This document shows, in pieces, positions 1 through 7,575 of a DNA stretch of 34,708 nucleotides (the first letter of the stretch is position 1; the number at the start of each line of letters is the position of its first letter). The notes under the pieces were generated by a model that was given only the letters and a program-made list of their open reading frames with translations, did no database searches and was not told the DNA's origin. Both the position numbers and the translations under genes were made by a program. Source of the DNA: Microbispora rosea (GTDB taxonomy: Bacteria > Actinomycetota > Actinomycetes > Streptosporangiales > Streptosporangiaceae); contig NZ_FTNI01000051.1 of the NCBI RefSeq assembly GCF_900156315.1, positions 1 to 34,708 on the forward strand. The letters are read 5' to 3'.

Positions 1-121
1 CGATCTTAAGCATGCTCACCTGCGGAAACGCCGACATGATCGTCCCGCGTATGTCTCGTGATCTTTGGCCTTCGGCTGCACGTCGCCGCCTTCAGCTACT
101 CCTGTGCTGTGGGCCGACCTA

Positions 122-505
122 GGTCCTGTTCCTTGGATCACGTGCGGAGCCAGATCATCAGGGCTGCCACGGTCACGGTGCCGAGGTAGATCGTAAGCGC
201 GCTTGTCGTAGCGGGTGGCCACAGCCCGGAAGTTCTTCAGCCGGTTGATCGCCCGCTCGACAACGTTGCGCTTCTTGTAGCGCTCTTTGTCGAACCCGGT
301 CGGGCGTCCACCGGCCGAGCCGCGCCTGTGGCGATTGTCCCGTTGGTCACGGGGCTCGGGAATGGTATGCGGGATCCTACGTCGCCGCAGGTAGGAGCGG
401 TTCGTGCGTGAGCTGTAGGCCTTGTCCGCGCTGACGCTGTCCGGCCGGCTGCGACAGCGACCGGCAACGGCCGTCGGCGCACAGATGGATCTTCGTGGTA
501 TCACG
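122..505 (-). mobile_element. IS5-family (IS427-like) insertion sequence, degraded left copy
   Basis: The minus strand encodes the C-terminal part of an IS5-family DDE transposase, with recognisable pieces such as ADKAYSSRTNRSYLRRR, FDKERYKKRNVVERAINRL and RAVATRYDKRAY. The outer end begins GGTCCTGTTCC at 122, next to a TA at 120-121, which fits the TA target of this group. The first ~197 bases match the copy at the right edge of the window with four substitutions and one inserted base. That extra C near 193 shifts the frame, so the natural ending (IYLGTVTVAALVIWLR in the right copy) is lost. Upstream, a piece reading TTKIHLCADGRCRSLSQP lies in another frame and joins abruptly to the DKAYSS part, so an internal stretch is also missing. 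No second terminal repeat is seen; the inner boundary near 505 is approximate. It is an inactive relic. Confidence 0.8.
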
Positions 506-891
506 TCAACCCGACGGAGAGTGATCGCAGAGTGGCACTTTGTCGGCGTTCGGCACGGTCTTCTTGCTCTTGAAGGCGGGATCCCTGTTCTCTTCGCGTA
601 CCGTGATCAGTCGACCGTCACGGACGCTGAGGTCAGGGCCAAGGATGACTCCGGATCAGTCGTACTCGAAACCCTGCGGTATAGATGCATCCGACCTGGC
701 AGACCGCTACTTCCACGGCTGCTACAGCCTGGGCGATGACCTGCTGTGGGGCATCACCCGCACCCGAAAGGGCGCCGCAGAACCTGGTCTCCTACCATCT
801 GCGGCTGCTGCGCCACCACATCGCCGACGGCGTGACCGTGACCAGCGCCGGCAAACGGCCCAATCGGAGAAGCCGACGGCGCTGAGTCGCC
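506..891. other. Gene debris with no intact gene; short ArsR-like helix remnant
   Basis: No credible complete gene lies here. Around 765-815 on the plus strand, one frame reads PQNLVSYHLRLLR, which resembles the recognition helix region of ArsR-type winged-helix regulators. It is flanked by frame changes and followed by a stop at 883-885. The rest gives only arginine- and proline-rich translations typical of non-coding frames in GC-rich DNA. I read it as debris between the IS relic and the TetR gene. The ArsR resemblance rests on about a dozen residues and is weak. Confidence 0.3.
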
Positions 892-1440
892 TCAGCGTGG
901 TGCGATGCCGTCCAGGGTGATGTCGATGAACCGCCGCCAGTCGCCGACATCGCCTCGGCTGATCATCGCCAGCGCGCCGACCAGCATGTAGAGATCGTCC
1001 ACCGTGATGTCGGCGCGGACGGTGCCGTCGGCGTGTCCGCGCCTGATCAGCGTGTCCCCGATGGCAAGCAACTCGATCGCCAGAGGCCCGCGTGGGGCGG
1101 TGGAGCCGAACGTCGCCTCGATCGCCCCGGAAAGGCCGCGGCCCGTCTGATGCATCTGGGCCACATGGGTTAGGAAACAGGTCAGCGCCGCCCGGGTGTC
1201 AGGGTTGGGCAGGCACTCGCTCTCGGCGAAGGCGAGGATCTCGCTAAAGCGCTGCTCGGCGACCGCCTCAACCAGGGCCTGACGGGTCGGGAAGTGCCGG
1301 TAGAGGGTGCCGACGCCGACCTGCGCGGCCCTTGCCACCTCCCCCATCTGCACCTGGTCGCCGTGTTCGGCGAACAGGTCGACAGCGACATCCAGGAGGC
1401 GGGCGCGGTTGCGCTCGGCGTCGCTACGGGGCCTGGACAT
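892..1440 (-). CDS. TetR/AcrR-family transcriptional repressor
   Basis: A 182-residue protein of normal TetR length. Residues 8-54 form the classic N-terminal DNA-binding domain: RARLLDVAVDLFAEHG, then the helix-turn-helix (EVARAAQVGVGTLYRHFPTR, about 34-53). The rest is the variable ligand-binding and dimer domain, so the effector cannot be guessed. The ATG at 1440 is preceded by AGGGGAG at good spacing, supporting this start. It is divergent from the two-cupin gene across 119 bases holding two near-identical palindromes. The simplest reading is that it represses itself and the cupin gene, releasing both when the cupin enzyme's substrate or a related compound binds. The family call is firm; the target is inferred from layout. 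Confidence 0.93.
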   Translation of the reverse strand: MSRPRSDAERNRARLLDVAVDLFAEHGDQVQMGEVARAAQVGVGTLYRHFPTRQALVEAVAEQRFSEILAFAESECLPNPDTRAALTCFLTHVAQMHQTGRGLSGAIEATFGSTAPRGPLAIELLAIGDTLIRRGHADGTVRADITVDDLYMLVGALAMISRGDVGDWRRFIDITLDGIAPR

Positions 1441-1454
1441 GCGCTCCCCTTTCG

Positions 1455-1469
1455 CGGAATCGGATTCCG
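1455..1469. promoter_or_regulatory. Palindromic operator 1, TetR-type
   Basis: CGGAATCGGATTCCG is a perfect 15-base palindrome around a central G. It lies 15 bases upstream of the TetR start codon. It shares the core GAATCnGATTC with the second palindrome at 1535-1547, so one dimeric regulator probably binds both. Confidence 0.75.
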
Positions 1470-1488
1470 GATCACACCCTAGTCCGCG

Positions 1489-1518
1489 TTGACAGGGCTT
1501 GCGACGCTCACCTAGCTT
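1489..1518 (+). promoter_or_regulatory. Promoter of the cupin gene (-35 TTGACA, -10 TAGCTT)
   Basis: A consensus TTGACA at 1489-1494 is followed, after 18 bases, by TAGCTT at 1513-1518. Transcription would start near 1525, so operator 2 (1535-1547) would sit just after the start point, a position suited to repression by roadblock or occlusion. Confidence 0.6.
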
Positions 1519-1534
1519 AAACGGAAACGGACTC

Positions 1535-1547
1535 CGAATCAGATTCG
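1535..1547. promoter_or_regulatory. Palindromic operator 2, TetR-type
   Basis: CGAATCAGATTCG is a perfect 13-base palindrome around a central A, with the same core (GAATCnGATTC) as operator 1. It lies between the predicted cupin promoter and the cupin ribosome-binding site (AGAGG at 1548-1552). Confidence 0.75.
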
Positions 1548-1559
1548 AGAGGATCTCGC

Positions 1560-2519
1560 ATGTTCAAGGACCGCTTCTTCCTGCTGGACGCGGACGCCTC
1601 CCGTCCCACCCGCGTGCCCCTTCCGCCGTCGATGAGCGTTAAGGCCGGGGCCGCCGAAACCGAGGGGCGGTTCTCCCTGATAGAGAACCGCGGTGACGGC
1701 CGCATCCCCGCCCACGTCCACGACACCTTCGACGAACTGGTGTATGTGCTGGACGGCGACCTGGGCATCCAGTTCGACGGAGCCGGCCATCACCTCACCG
1801 CCGGGATGTTCGCGCTGGTGCCGCGCGGCGTCACGCACGCCATGCGAAACCTCGGGCCGGACGGCTCCGCCGTGCACGTCCTGCAGTTGTTCGCGCCGGG
1901 CGGCTGGGAGCGCTACGTCGAGGACGTATGCGAGGCGGGCGAGGCCGACGCGCTGATGCTCCCCGACGGACGGCGCGACTGGCAGAAGATCAACGAGCTG
2001 GGCAAACCGTACGGCATGCGCTACCACCTCGGGCAGGACGACCCCGCCGAGTGGGGCGACAAGAGCCGGTTCTACCTGCTGCGACAGGGGCAGGTGAGGC
2101 TCGGGCGCATCTCGGTGCCGCCCGCGTTCGGCATCAAGGCACGCAGCGAGGACACCGACAGCCTGATCTCCCTGCTGGAGGTGACCGTCGCCCAGCCCGT
2201 CCCGCGCCACACTCACCATGTCGCCGACGAGTGCATCTACGTGGTCGACGGTGTCCTGGAGATCGACTTCGACGGTGTGACGCACCGGACCGGCAAGGGG
2301 CAATTCGTCCTGCTGCCGCACGGTGTCCCGCACGCGATCCGCCCCGGTTCCACCCCGCCGCCCAAGGTCATCCAGGTCTCCTCGCCGGGTGGCTGGGAGT
2401 GCGTGGTGGAGGCCCTCATCGAGCATCGCGCCGAGGTGAGCCAAGGCGGCCGCTTCAACCCGGCGGCACTCAACCGCTACACCCGCCAGTACCACGTCGT
2501 CTATGAGGAGAACGAATGA
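1560..2519 (+). CDS. Two-domain cupin protein (bicupin), possible quercetin-type dioxygenase
   Basis: A 319-residue protein with two cupin beta-barrels. Domain 1 shows the metal-binding set His52, His54, Glu59 and His93 (AHVHDTFDE, then VTHAM). Domain 2 repeats it with His217, His219, Glu224 and His258 (RHTHHVADE, then VPHAI). Each ends in a similar PGGWE segment, showing internal duplication. Bicupins of this layout include quercetin 2,3-dioxygenases and other metal-dependent oxygenases or isomerases of small aromatic or keto substrates; the substrate cannot be read from sequence. No signal peptide is seen, so it is cytoplasmic. The ATG at 1560 has AGAGG 7 bases upstream. Its 3' end overlaps a short truncated frame by 4 bases. 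Expression is probably controlled by the divergent TetR protein. The bicupin fold is firm, the activity inferred. Confidence 0.88.
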   Translation: MFKDRFFLLDADASRPTRVPLPPSMSVKAGAAETEGRFSLIENRGDGRIPAHVHDTFDELVYVLDGDLGIQFDGAGHHLTAGMFALVPRGVTHAMRNLGPDGSAVHVLQLFAPGGWERYVEDVCEAGEADALMLPDGRRDWQKINELGKPYGMRYHLGQDDPAEWGDKSRFYLLRQGQVRLGRISVPPAFGIKARSEDTDSLISLLEVTVAQPVPRHTHHVADECIYVVDGVLEIDFDGVTHRTGKGQFVLLPHGVPHAIRPGSTPPPKVIQVSSPGGWECVVEALIEHRAEVSQGGRFNPAALNRYTRQYHVVYEENE

Positions 2520-2599
2520 CCCGCGCCGTCGTCCCGGTACAAGGGGCCCGAGGGGGCGCGGGTGTTCGCGTAGACCGCAGCACCTCGGCCGGTGCCTGA
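2516..2599 (+). pseudogene. Truncated start of a gene coupled to the cupin gene
   Basis: An ATG overlaps the cupin stop codon (ATGA at 2516-2519), the usual sign of translational coupling. The frame reads MTRAVVPVQGARGGAGVRV and then stops at 2597-2599 after only 27 residues. The following DNA belongs to an unrelated zinc-finger relic on the other strand. This looks like the 5' stub of a second operon gene whose body was deleted. The product is not recognisable. Confidence 0.4.
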
Positions 2600-2609
2600 C
2601 CAGGTTAGA

Positions 2610-2827
2610 TCACCCCACCGAGGACGTCCTGCTCTTCTTGTGGGAGCGGTAGTACGCCGCCTTGACGCGGTTGCCGCACTCCTCTCGTCCGCACCAGTGG
2701 CGATTGCCGGAGCGGGAGCGATCAACTAGGACGCGCGCGCACTCCTCGCGGCCGCACTCACGGATCCGCAGCTCGTTGATAACCCCGAGCGGCCGCACCG
2801 CCGAGCGGGCCGCATCGGAGGCGATGG
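2610..2827 (-). pseudogene. CGNR zinc-finger regulator, C-terminal remnant
   Basis: The minus strand encodes the hallmark CGNR zinc finger: RECGREECARVLVDRSR, then NRHWCGREECGNRVKAAYYR, and a normal-looking C-terminus before TGA at 2610-2612. The four zinc-binding cysteines are present. The N-terminal ~130 residues expected of the family (ABATE-type domain) are missing: upstream of about 2827 the frame loses any resemblance and no start with a ribosome-binding site is visible. It is therefore a 5'-truncated gene. Family members are thought to be stress- or antibiotic-linked regulators. Confidence 0.7.
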
Positions 2828-3207
2828 TCGTACACCCTGAGAGTCAGGGACATAGGGGACTGCGTGGCGAACCTCCGAACGGTGCCGACCGAGACCGAGT
2901 TGAAGGTTGAGACGCGCCTCTCTCGGTGCCGGCACTCCGTCCGAAGGTATGGATCAGCCCGCGATACACCCCTTGTACTGTCGCGTGACGCGTGACGTCG
3001 GCACGGCACCGGACAAGGTTCGTAGCGCCGAGCCGGCAGCCGGTCACGGGAAGGTCCACCTACCGGCCTGCGGCCCGTTCGAGTAAGGCGCGTGGCACGA
3101 GAAGGGTTTCCTCAAGGAGGACGGCTTCAGGTGCACCCAGCGGAAAGACGCCTGTCGGGTGCGCCTTCAACCGAGGAAGCCGGCCGGTGCCATCCACGTG
3201 ACGATCA
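2828..3207. other. Intergenic debris with one short inverted repeat
   Basis: No gene is supported here. CCCTGA-GAG-TCAGGG at 2835-2849 is a perfect inverted repeat with 6-base arms that could be an operator or a small hairpin. The remaining frames are arginine-rich or interrupted. A frame around 3095-3200 reading EDGFRCTQRKDACRVRL may be the tail of a lost gene, but I cannot identify it. Confidence 0.35.
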
Positions 3208-4107
3208 TCATGCGGGTGACAGGCCCGCGTTGAGGTAGAACTCGCCGTCGTGGGCGTCCGTACCGGCGATTATTGTCGCCAGGTGGCGTCCGTCACTCGC
3301 GATGGACCAGTATCGGAGCGTCACGACGGCGGTCGCGGACGTCACGCAGGTCTGGACGGCTGGATCGAGGTGTGCGGTGTTGCCCCGGGTCAGCAGGGCC
3401 CAGGTGCAGCCATCGGCGGTACGCGCGGTGATCCGGTTGTCATACTCGCCGGTGATCGTGAGGAGCCCCTGTTCGGGGGTCTGCGTCACAACCGGTTTCC
3501 CGTCTGAGCCGGTGGATCGGGTGACGCGGATATTCGCCCTGGTCGCCGGGTCCGCTGCGTCGTATCGCCACGTGCCGGGGAACCGTGCGGCTCCTCGCGG
3601 GTCGTATTCCTTGGCCTTCGTACGAGCGCCCCTGTCCAGCTGCCAGTCGTAGTTTCCGGCCGGATTGGGACTTACGGCCTTGATCGTCTCCTTCTCGTGA
3701 TCGCCGTTCACCGTGACGGTCCACGTGCTGATCGTGTACCACGCGTTGCTGGTCGGGTTGTGGCAGGTCTGCGTCGCAGGATCCAGGTGAAGGTCGGCGG
3801 GCCCCGCCTTGAACGTCCACGTACACCCGACGTCGGTGCGGCCCACCACGGTGTCGTGGTCACGGGCGGTGAAAACGATGTCGCCGACCTGGGGTGCCTC
3901 CATCGTGCCCGGCCTTATCACAGCGATGTTCGTCATCGTCGTACGGTCAGGCTGGTCGTAGTTCCATTTACCCAGGTACTTCGCGATCCCGCCGGTCGGC
4001 TGTGCCGGCTTCGCGTGCGCCTGTGCCGGGCCGGGCACGGTTACGATCGCTGTGGCGGCAAGCACTGGTAGGGCCAGCAGTGCGCGTCGCCGTGTCGACT
4101 GGAACAT
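3208..4107 (-). CDS. Secreted two-repeat protein of unknown function
   Basis: A 299-residue exported protein. Residues 1-30 are a signal peptide: RRR, a hydrophobic run (ALLALPVLAATAIV), and a cleavage motif AQA before His31. The twin-arginine-like start could mean Tat export, though Sec is equally possible. The mature part is two homologous units of about 120-130 residues. Unit 1 begins YLGKWNYDQPD, has GCTW, then LDPATQTC; unit 2 begins FPGTWRYDAADP, has GCTW, then LDPAVQTC. Each unit thus keeps one cysteine pair (probably a disulfide) and alternating beta-strand patterns, suggesting a small beta-barrel or sandwich. I do not recognise the family. It is divergent from a MarR gene with an inverted repeat between them, so it is plausibly MarR-controlled. 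Confidence 0.85.
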   Translation of the reverse strand: MFQSTRRRALLALPVLAATAIVTVPGPAQAHAKPAQPTGGIAKYLGKWNYDQPDRTTMTNIAVIRPGTMEAPQVGDIVFTARDHDTVVGRTDVGCTWTFKAGPADLHLDPATQTCHNPTSNAWYTISTWTVTVNGDHEKETIKAVSPNPAGNYDWQLDRGARTKAKEYDPRGAARFPGTWRYDAADPATRANIRVTRSTGSDGKPVVTQTPEQGLLTITGEYDNRITARTADGCTWALLTRGNTAHLDPAVQTCVTSATAVVTLRYWSIASDGRHLATIIAGTDAHDGEFYLNAGLSPA

Positions 4108-4172
4108 GTCATTTCCTTCTGGTGATGGCCGGCGCCTTCGGCACGACGCCAGCAGACCAGCGCAGATTACTA

Positions 4173-4195
4173 GATTTTCGAGATATCAGAAAATC
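4173..4195. promoter_or_regulatory. Inverted repeat, likely MarR operator
   Basis: GATTTTC (4173-4179) and GAAAATC (4189-4195) form a perfect inverted repeat with a 9-base spacer. It is AT-rich against its surroundings and lies 15 bases upstream of the MarR start, between it and the divergent secreted-protein gene. Confidence 0.6.
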
Positions 4196-4210
4196 GAGAT
4201 GAGGGGAGCC

Positions 4211-4672
4211 ATGTCAAGCGCACGGGCTGAGCTCATGACGGAGATCACCAATCGGATCAGGCGCACCAACCAGCGCGGCGCAGAGATGGCGAACGCGGCC
4301 GCACGCGTGATCGGTGTCAACAGCACCGACATGGCCTGCATCCAGATGCTCCAATATGAGCCGCTGACCGCCGGAGAGCTGGCCCGGCGCACCGGCCTGA
4401 CGACTGCCTCAGTGACCACGGTGATCGACCGGCTGGAAGCGGCGGGATTCGTCGCACGCACCCGCGATCCCGCCGACCGCCGCCGGGTCGTCGTCGCATT
4501 CCAGCCAGAAAAGGCCGGGCCCAGTATCGCGGGAGTGTTCCTGCCGCTGCTGCGCAGCTGGAGGGATCTGATGACCGACTACGACGAACGCGACCTCCGC
4601 ATCATCGCTGAGTTCCTCGGTCGAGTGGAGGATGCCCTCGACGACGAGATCCACAAACTGCGAGAACGCTGA
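4211..4672 (+). CDS. MarR-family transcriptional regulator
   Basis: A 153-residue protein with a MarR winged helix. The recognition region reads LTAGELARRTGLTTASVTTVIDRLEAAGFVARTRDPADRRRVVV, including the family's D-P-x-D-R-R wing. It is flanked by N- and C-terminal helices for dimerisation. The ATG at 4211 is preferred over the one at 4199 because AGGGGAG at 4202-4208 is a proper ribosome-binding site for it. It is divergent from the secreted two-repeat protein and followed by a broken ABC ATPase gene on the same strand. MarR proteins usually repress themselves and a neighbour; the inverted repeat at 4173-4195 is well placed for that. The ligand is unknown. Confidence 0.9.
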   Translation: MSSARAELMTEITNRIRRTNQRGAEMANAAARVIGVNSTDMACIQMLQYEPLTAGELARRTGLTTASVTTVIDRLEAAGFVARTRDPADRRRVVVAFQPEKAGPSIAGVFLPLLRSWRDLMTDYDERDLRIIAEFLGRVEDALDDEIHKLRER

Positions 4673-4889
4673 CGATCGCCGCGGAGTTGCCGGAGCCTAC
4701 GCAGGCCACGAAGCCGGTGATGAGCGTCCGCCCGGTCAGGTGATCCCTATGTCGCAGGGACGACCGCGCCGGGGGGCACCATCTTCACCAGATCGAGAAC
4801 GCACAGACGGCGACCGGTTGCCTACTCGGTCTGCTCGCGATGTGAATTGCTCACTGTTTCCGTCACCGCCCCGGGCGAAGGATCGAGGC

Positions 4890-5396
4890 GTGGCAGCGAT
4901 TCAGGTGAACCATCTCAGCAAGAGCTACGGCGGATTCCAGGCGGTCAACGACATCTCGTTCGAGGTCGAGGCGGGAACGGTCTTCGCCTTGCTCGGCCCG
5001 CAACGGCGCGGGCAAGACCACGACGATGGAACTGCTCACCGGGTTCCAGAAGCCGGACGCCGGTTCGGTCAGGGTGCTGGGCCTCGACCCGTTCAAAGAC
5101 CGCACCCGGGTGCGCGGCAACGTCGGCATCATGGTGCAGGAGGCCGGATTCTTCCCCGACCTGACGGCCGGGCAGACGGTCGGGATCTGGCGTGACTTCA
5201 CCCCCGCCGCGCGCCCGGCGAGCGAGGCGCTGGAGTTGGCGGGCCTGACGGCGAAGGCGAAGACGAAAGTGCGGCAGCTGTCCGGCGGTGAGAAACGCCG
5301 CCTTGACCTGGCGCTGGCCCTCCTGGGCGAGCCTGACGTGCTGTTCCTGGACGAGCTGACAACCGGCATGGATCCCGAGGCCCAACCGAGATACGC
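4890..5396 (+). pseudogene. ABC transporter ATP-binding protein, frameshifted and truncated
   Basis: From a GTG at 4890 the product starts like a drug- or antibiotic-export ATPase (IQVNHLSKSYGGFQAVNDISFEV). The frame breaks inside the Walker A motif: one extra base near 5000 turns the expected GPNGAGKTT into GPQRRGQDH, and the reading continues in the next frame. That second frame holds ELLTGFQKPDAGSV, the Q-loop region (GIMVQEAGFFPDLT), the signature LSGGEKRR and Walker B with D-loop (VLFLDELTTGMDPEAQ). Similarity ends near 5385, so the last ~80-90 residues are missing, and no permease gene follows. A single-base sequencing error could explain the frameshift but not the lost C-terminus. Confidence 0.85.
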
Positions 5397-5984
5397 CTCG
5401 TCATCCGGGGCCGACGTGCGAGCAACTTGCCCTGGCGGGCTCCCGCGGAAGCCACCCCGCGAATATCCCGCGACCATCGGTGCAGGGCTGCCGACAGTGA
5501 CCCACGACTGCCTAAGATCACTCAAAGGCTCCGGAGAAGCCCCAGATGGGAGCCTTTTGTACCTGATCAAAGAGTGCCCCCGGCCAGGCACGACGCAAAT
5601 CTACGGCGCTTTCACCTGCGCTTTCTTCTGGCCGTCTCGTTGTTGAAGCCCGTGCCGAGGTGGCCAAGGGAGGCGGGGCGCGATGAGTCCCTGCTCACGT
5701 GTGGCTGTCTGCATTCGTTGGACGACCACCGCGTCCGTGAGCCTGCTGGCCAGTGATCTGCTGCCCGACGTCATGGTAGGTGCCGCCTTGAGGGAGATGG
5801 GCGACGAGGCCGTCGCTCCCAGTTAGGTATCGCGATTCGTTCGAATCACTCCCGATCCGCGGAGCCCCGCGTCCTGTCCGGCAGAGCCGTCCCGCCCGGA
5901 TCTCGCAGAACGCCAGCCCTCCGATCTGCCGAACCTGCTATTGCGCTGACCTGATCAGCCCGTGACTCAGCGAACGGCGGTACG
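5397..5984. other. Non-coding or degraded stretch before the integrase relic
   Basis: I see no supported gene. The stretch holds a terminator-like hairpin at 5524-5558 and a perfect short inverted repeat, GATTCG-TT-CGAATC, at 5834-5847. The translations in all frames lack family resemblance. It separates the broken ABC gene from the recombinase relic, so it may contain an old island junction, but no repeated attachment core could be located by eye. Confidence 0.4.
5524..5558. terminator. Intrinsic terminator-like hairpin
   Basis: AAAGGCTCC (5524-5532) pairs perfectly with GGAGCCTTT (5549-5557) across a 16-base loop and ends in four Ts. With As on the left and Ts on the right it could stop transcription from both directions. 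It follows the broken ABC gene. Confidence 0.5.
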
Positions 5985-6372
5985 GTGGCGGACCGCCTTC
6001 AGACCGATGACGTCGTCCGGCGGCGCGTCCGGCACGTCGTGGTCGAAGCGGGCCAGTGCTATCTGCCGGTCGATGCCGACCGTCGCCTCACCGAGGTGCT
6101 GCGGGAACGGCCGGGCAACGAGCCGGCTACCTGCGCCCTGCTGCTGCAACACGCCTGCGGCAGCGCATCGGGGAACTCCTCGATCTGGAACTGGACTGCG
6201 TTCACGAAGCACCCGGCCACGGCAGTTGGCTCGGGGGCTGTCCCAAAACGCCGTCCGAGCCGAACTCGACCGGGCCGTCCACCAAGCCGGGCTTGATCAC
6301 ATCATCCCGCATCAGCTCCGCCATACCTACGCCACCGCCCTGGTCAGCGCTGGAGTCTCGCTGCAGGCGTTG
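5985..6372 (+). pseudogene. Tyrosine recombinase (phage-type integrase), degraded
   Basis: Two pieces of an integrase catalytic domain remain, in different frames. Around 6137-6225 one frame reads RIGELLDLELDCVHEAPGHGSWL, matching the region of the first catalytic arginine. Around 6259-6372 another frame reads ELDRAVHQAGL, then HQLRHTYATALVSAGVSLQAL, which is the H-x-x-R box. The stretch between them, and the final H/W and tyrosine boxes, are gone. The frame runs directly into an IS3 transposase tail at about 6373. It cannot be active. Its place next to the modification operon suggests that the neighbourhood was once mobilised by an integrase. Confidence 0.75.
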
Positions 6373-6590
6373 ATGGAGACGGAGTTGCTCGAGCGGCATC
6401 ACTTCGCCACCCACGCCCAGGCCAAGGCCCCCTGCTTCCACTTCATCGAAGGGCCCTGCCGCCGGCACTCGACCCTGGGCATGCTCAGCCCCGCCGAATA
6501 CGAACGCCGACACGGGCCGAACAAGACCGCTACGCTGCCGTATAGCCGCAAACCCCGATGTGTCCACACAACCGGGGCAACTTCACCACG
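6373..6590 (+). mobile_element. IS3-family transposase (OrfB) C-terminal remnant
   Basis: The frame continuing from the integrase relic reads ETELLERHHFATHAQAKA, then FHFIEGPCRRHSTLGMLSPAEYERRH. This is the C-terminal end of the IS3-family OrfB integrase-like transposase (usual form: WIEG..N.RR.HS.LGY.SP.E.E). The tract TGTCCACACAACCGGGGCAA from 6559 looks like the outer end of such an element, but the partner end is absent. It is a one-ended remnant of an element that inserted into the integrase gene. Confidence 0.75.
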
Positions 6591-6862
6591 CTCGATGAGC
6601 CGAGTAACTGACAGCCCTCGAGGACGCCGGTGGTGTGCAGTTTCGACACTGCTGAGCCCCAGCGCCGTGCCATCCACGGTTCTAACCGTGTGCCACGCCC
6701 GTGAGATGCGGTGCCTTGAGGCTTCCGCGGCTGAAGGTACCTCTGGGTCAGCAGTGCCAAGGGTTATGGGGTTGGCACTTGGTCCTGGCAGAAACTACCC
6801 TCTCTTGCGGGATGTCAGTGATGTAATTTCCCTGCACACGCAGGCAAGCAGAGGGCGGACAA
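6591..6862. promoter_or_regulatory. Leader region of the preQ0/dpd modification operon
   Basis: Non-coding DNA before queC with two clean inverted repeats. CACGGTT-CT-AACCGTG lies at 6675-6690. AGTGCCAA (6753-6760) pairs with TTGGCACT (6772-6779) across 11 bases. The right arm of the second overlaps a possible promoter: TTGGCA (6772-6777), 18 bases, TACCCT (6796-6801). A repressor on this repeat would cover the -35 box; alternatively it is a hairpin in a longer leader. No regulator gene adjoins. The ribosome-binding site of queC is AGGGCGGA just before the GTG at 6863. Confidence 0.5.
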
Positions 6863-7567
6863 GTGACTACAACGAAGCGTAAGGCCGTGGTGCTGCTGAG
6901 CGGCGGCCTCGACTCGACCACCGTTTTAGCGATCGCGCGCGAGCAAGGCTACGAGACGTACGCCCTGAGCTTCCGCTATGGGCAGCGCCACACTGAAGAA
7001 CTTGAGGCCGCCAAGCGGGTCGCGGCTGAACTGGGCGTGGCAGAGCATGTGATCGCCGATATTAATCTCGCGGTGTTCGGCGGGTCCGCGCTCACAGACG
7101 ACGCCCTCGACGTTCCCCATCACGAGAGCGTTGATGACCTGGGAAGCGAGATCCCGATTACGTATGTCCCTGCACGGAACACGGTGTTCCTGTCCTTCGC
7201 CCTGGCCTGGGCGGAGACGCTGAGCTCTTCTGATGTGTTCATCGGTGTGAACGCCCTGGACTACAGCGGCTATCCAGACTGCCGGCCCGAGTACATCGAG
7301 GCCTACGAGCGTATGGCGAACCTGGCGACGAAGGCGGGCGTTGAGGGGACGCAGAAGTTGAAGATCCACACCCCTCTTATCGAACTGACCAAGGCTCAGA
7401 CGATCGAGCGTGGGCTGGAGTTGGGCGTCGACTACTCCTGGACCCACAGCTGCTACGACCCAATCGACGGACGCGCCTGCGGGACGTGTGACTCTTGCCT
7501 GCTTCGCGGACGGGGCTTTGCGGAACTCGGTTTGGTTGATCCATCCCTCGTCTCAGCGAAGAGTTGA
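6863..7567 (+). CDS. queC: 7-cyano-7-deazaguanine (preQ0) synthase QueC
   Basis: A 234-residue enzyme that converts 7-carboxy-7-deazaguanine, ammonia and ATP to preQ0. Residues 10-19 carry the ATP-pyrophosphatase P-loop (LSGGLDST), and Cys197, Cys206, Cys209 and Cys212 (SCYDPIDGRACGTCDSC) form the family's structural zinc site. Length is normal. The GTG at 6863 has a purine-rich ribosome-binding site 4-11 bases upstream. It is the first gene of a run in which every following start touches or overlaps the previous stop or nearly so, ending at dpdB2. No queF or other queuosine-specific gene follows, so here preQ0 itself is the product used, matching the needs of DNA modification rather than tRNA queuosine. 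Confidence 0.96.
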   Translation: MTTTKRKAVVLLSGGLDSTTVLAIAREQGYETYALSFRYGQRHTEELEAAKRVAAELGVAEHVIADINLAVFGGSALTDDALDVPHHESVDDLGSEIPITYVPARNTVFLSFALAWAETLSSSDVFIGVNALDYSGYPDCRPEYIEAYERMANLATKAGVEGTQKLKIHTPLIELTKAQTIERGLELGVDYSWTHSCYDPIDGRACGTCDSCLLRGRGFAELGLVDPSLVSAKS

Positions 7568-7575
7568 TCCCAGGC

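Noticed and set aside
1539..2495. Long open frame antisense to the bicupin gene
   Set aside because: It mirrors the cupin codons, has no ribosome-binding site and no family resemblance; long antisense frames are expected in GC-rich DNA.
2992..3201. 69-codon plus-strand frame
   Set aside because: Composition is arginine/serine/proline-rich, there is no ribosome-binding site, and it lies in a region of debris.
5830..5855. GTTCGAATC, a T-loop-like tRNA motif
   Set aside because: The flanking bases do not form a T-stem, and no anticodon or acceptor arms are found. It is better explained as the short inverted repeat GATTCG-TT-CGAATC.
6591..6862. PreQ1-type riboswitch in the queC leader
   Set aside because: Hairpins are present, but I could not recognise the conserved pseudoknot or A-rich tail; the inverted repeats fit protein operators as well.
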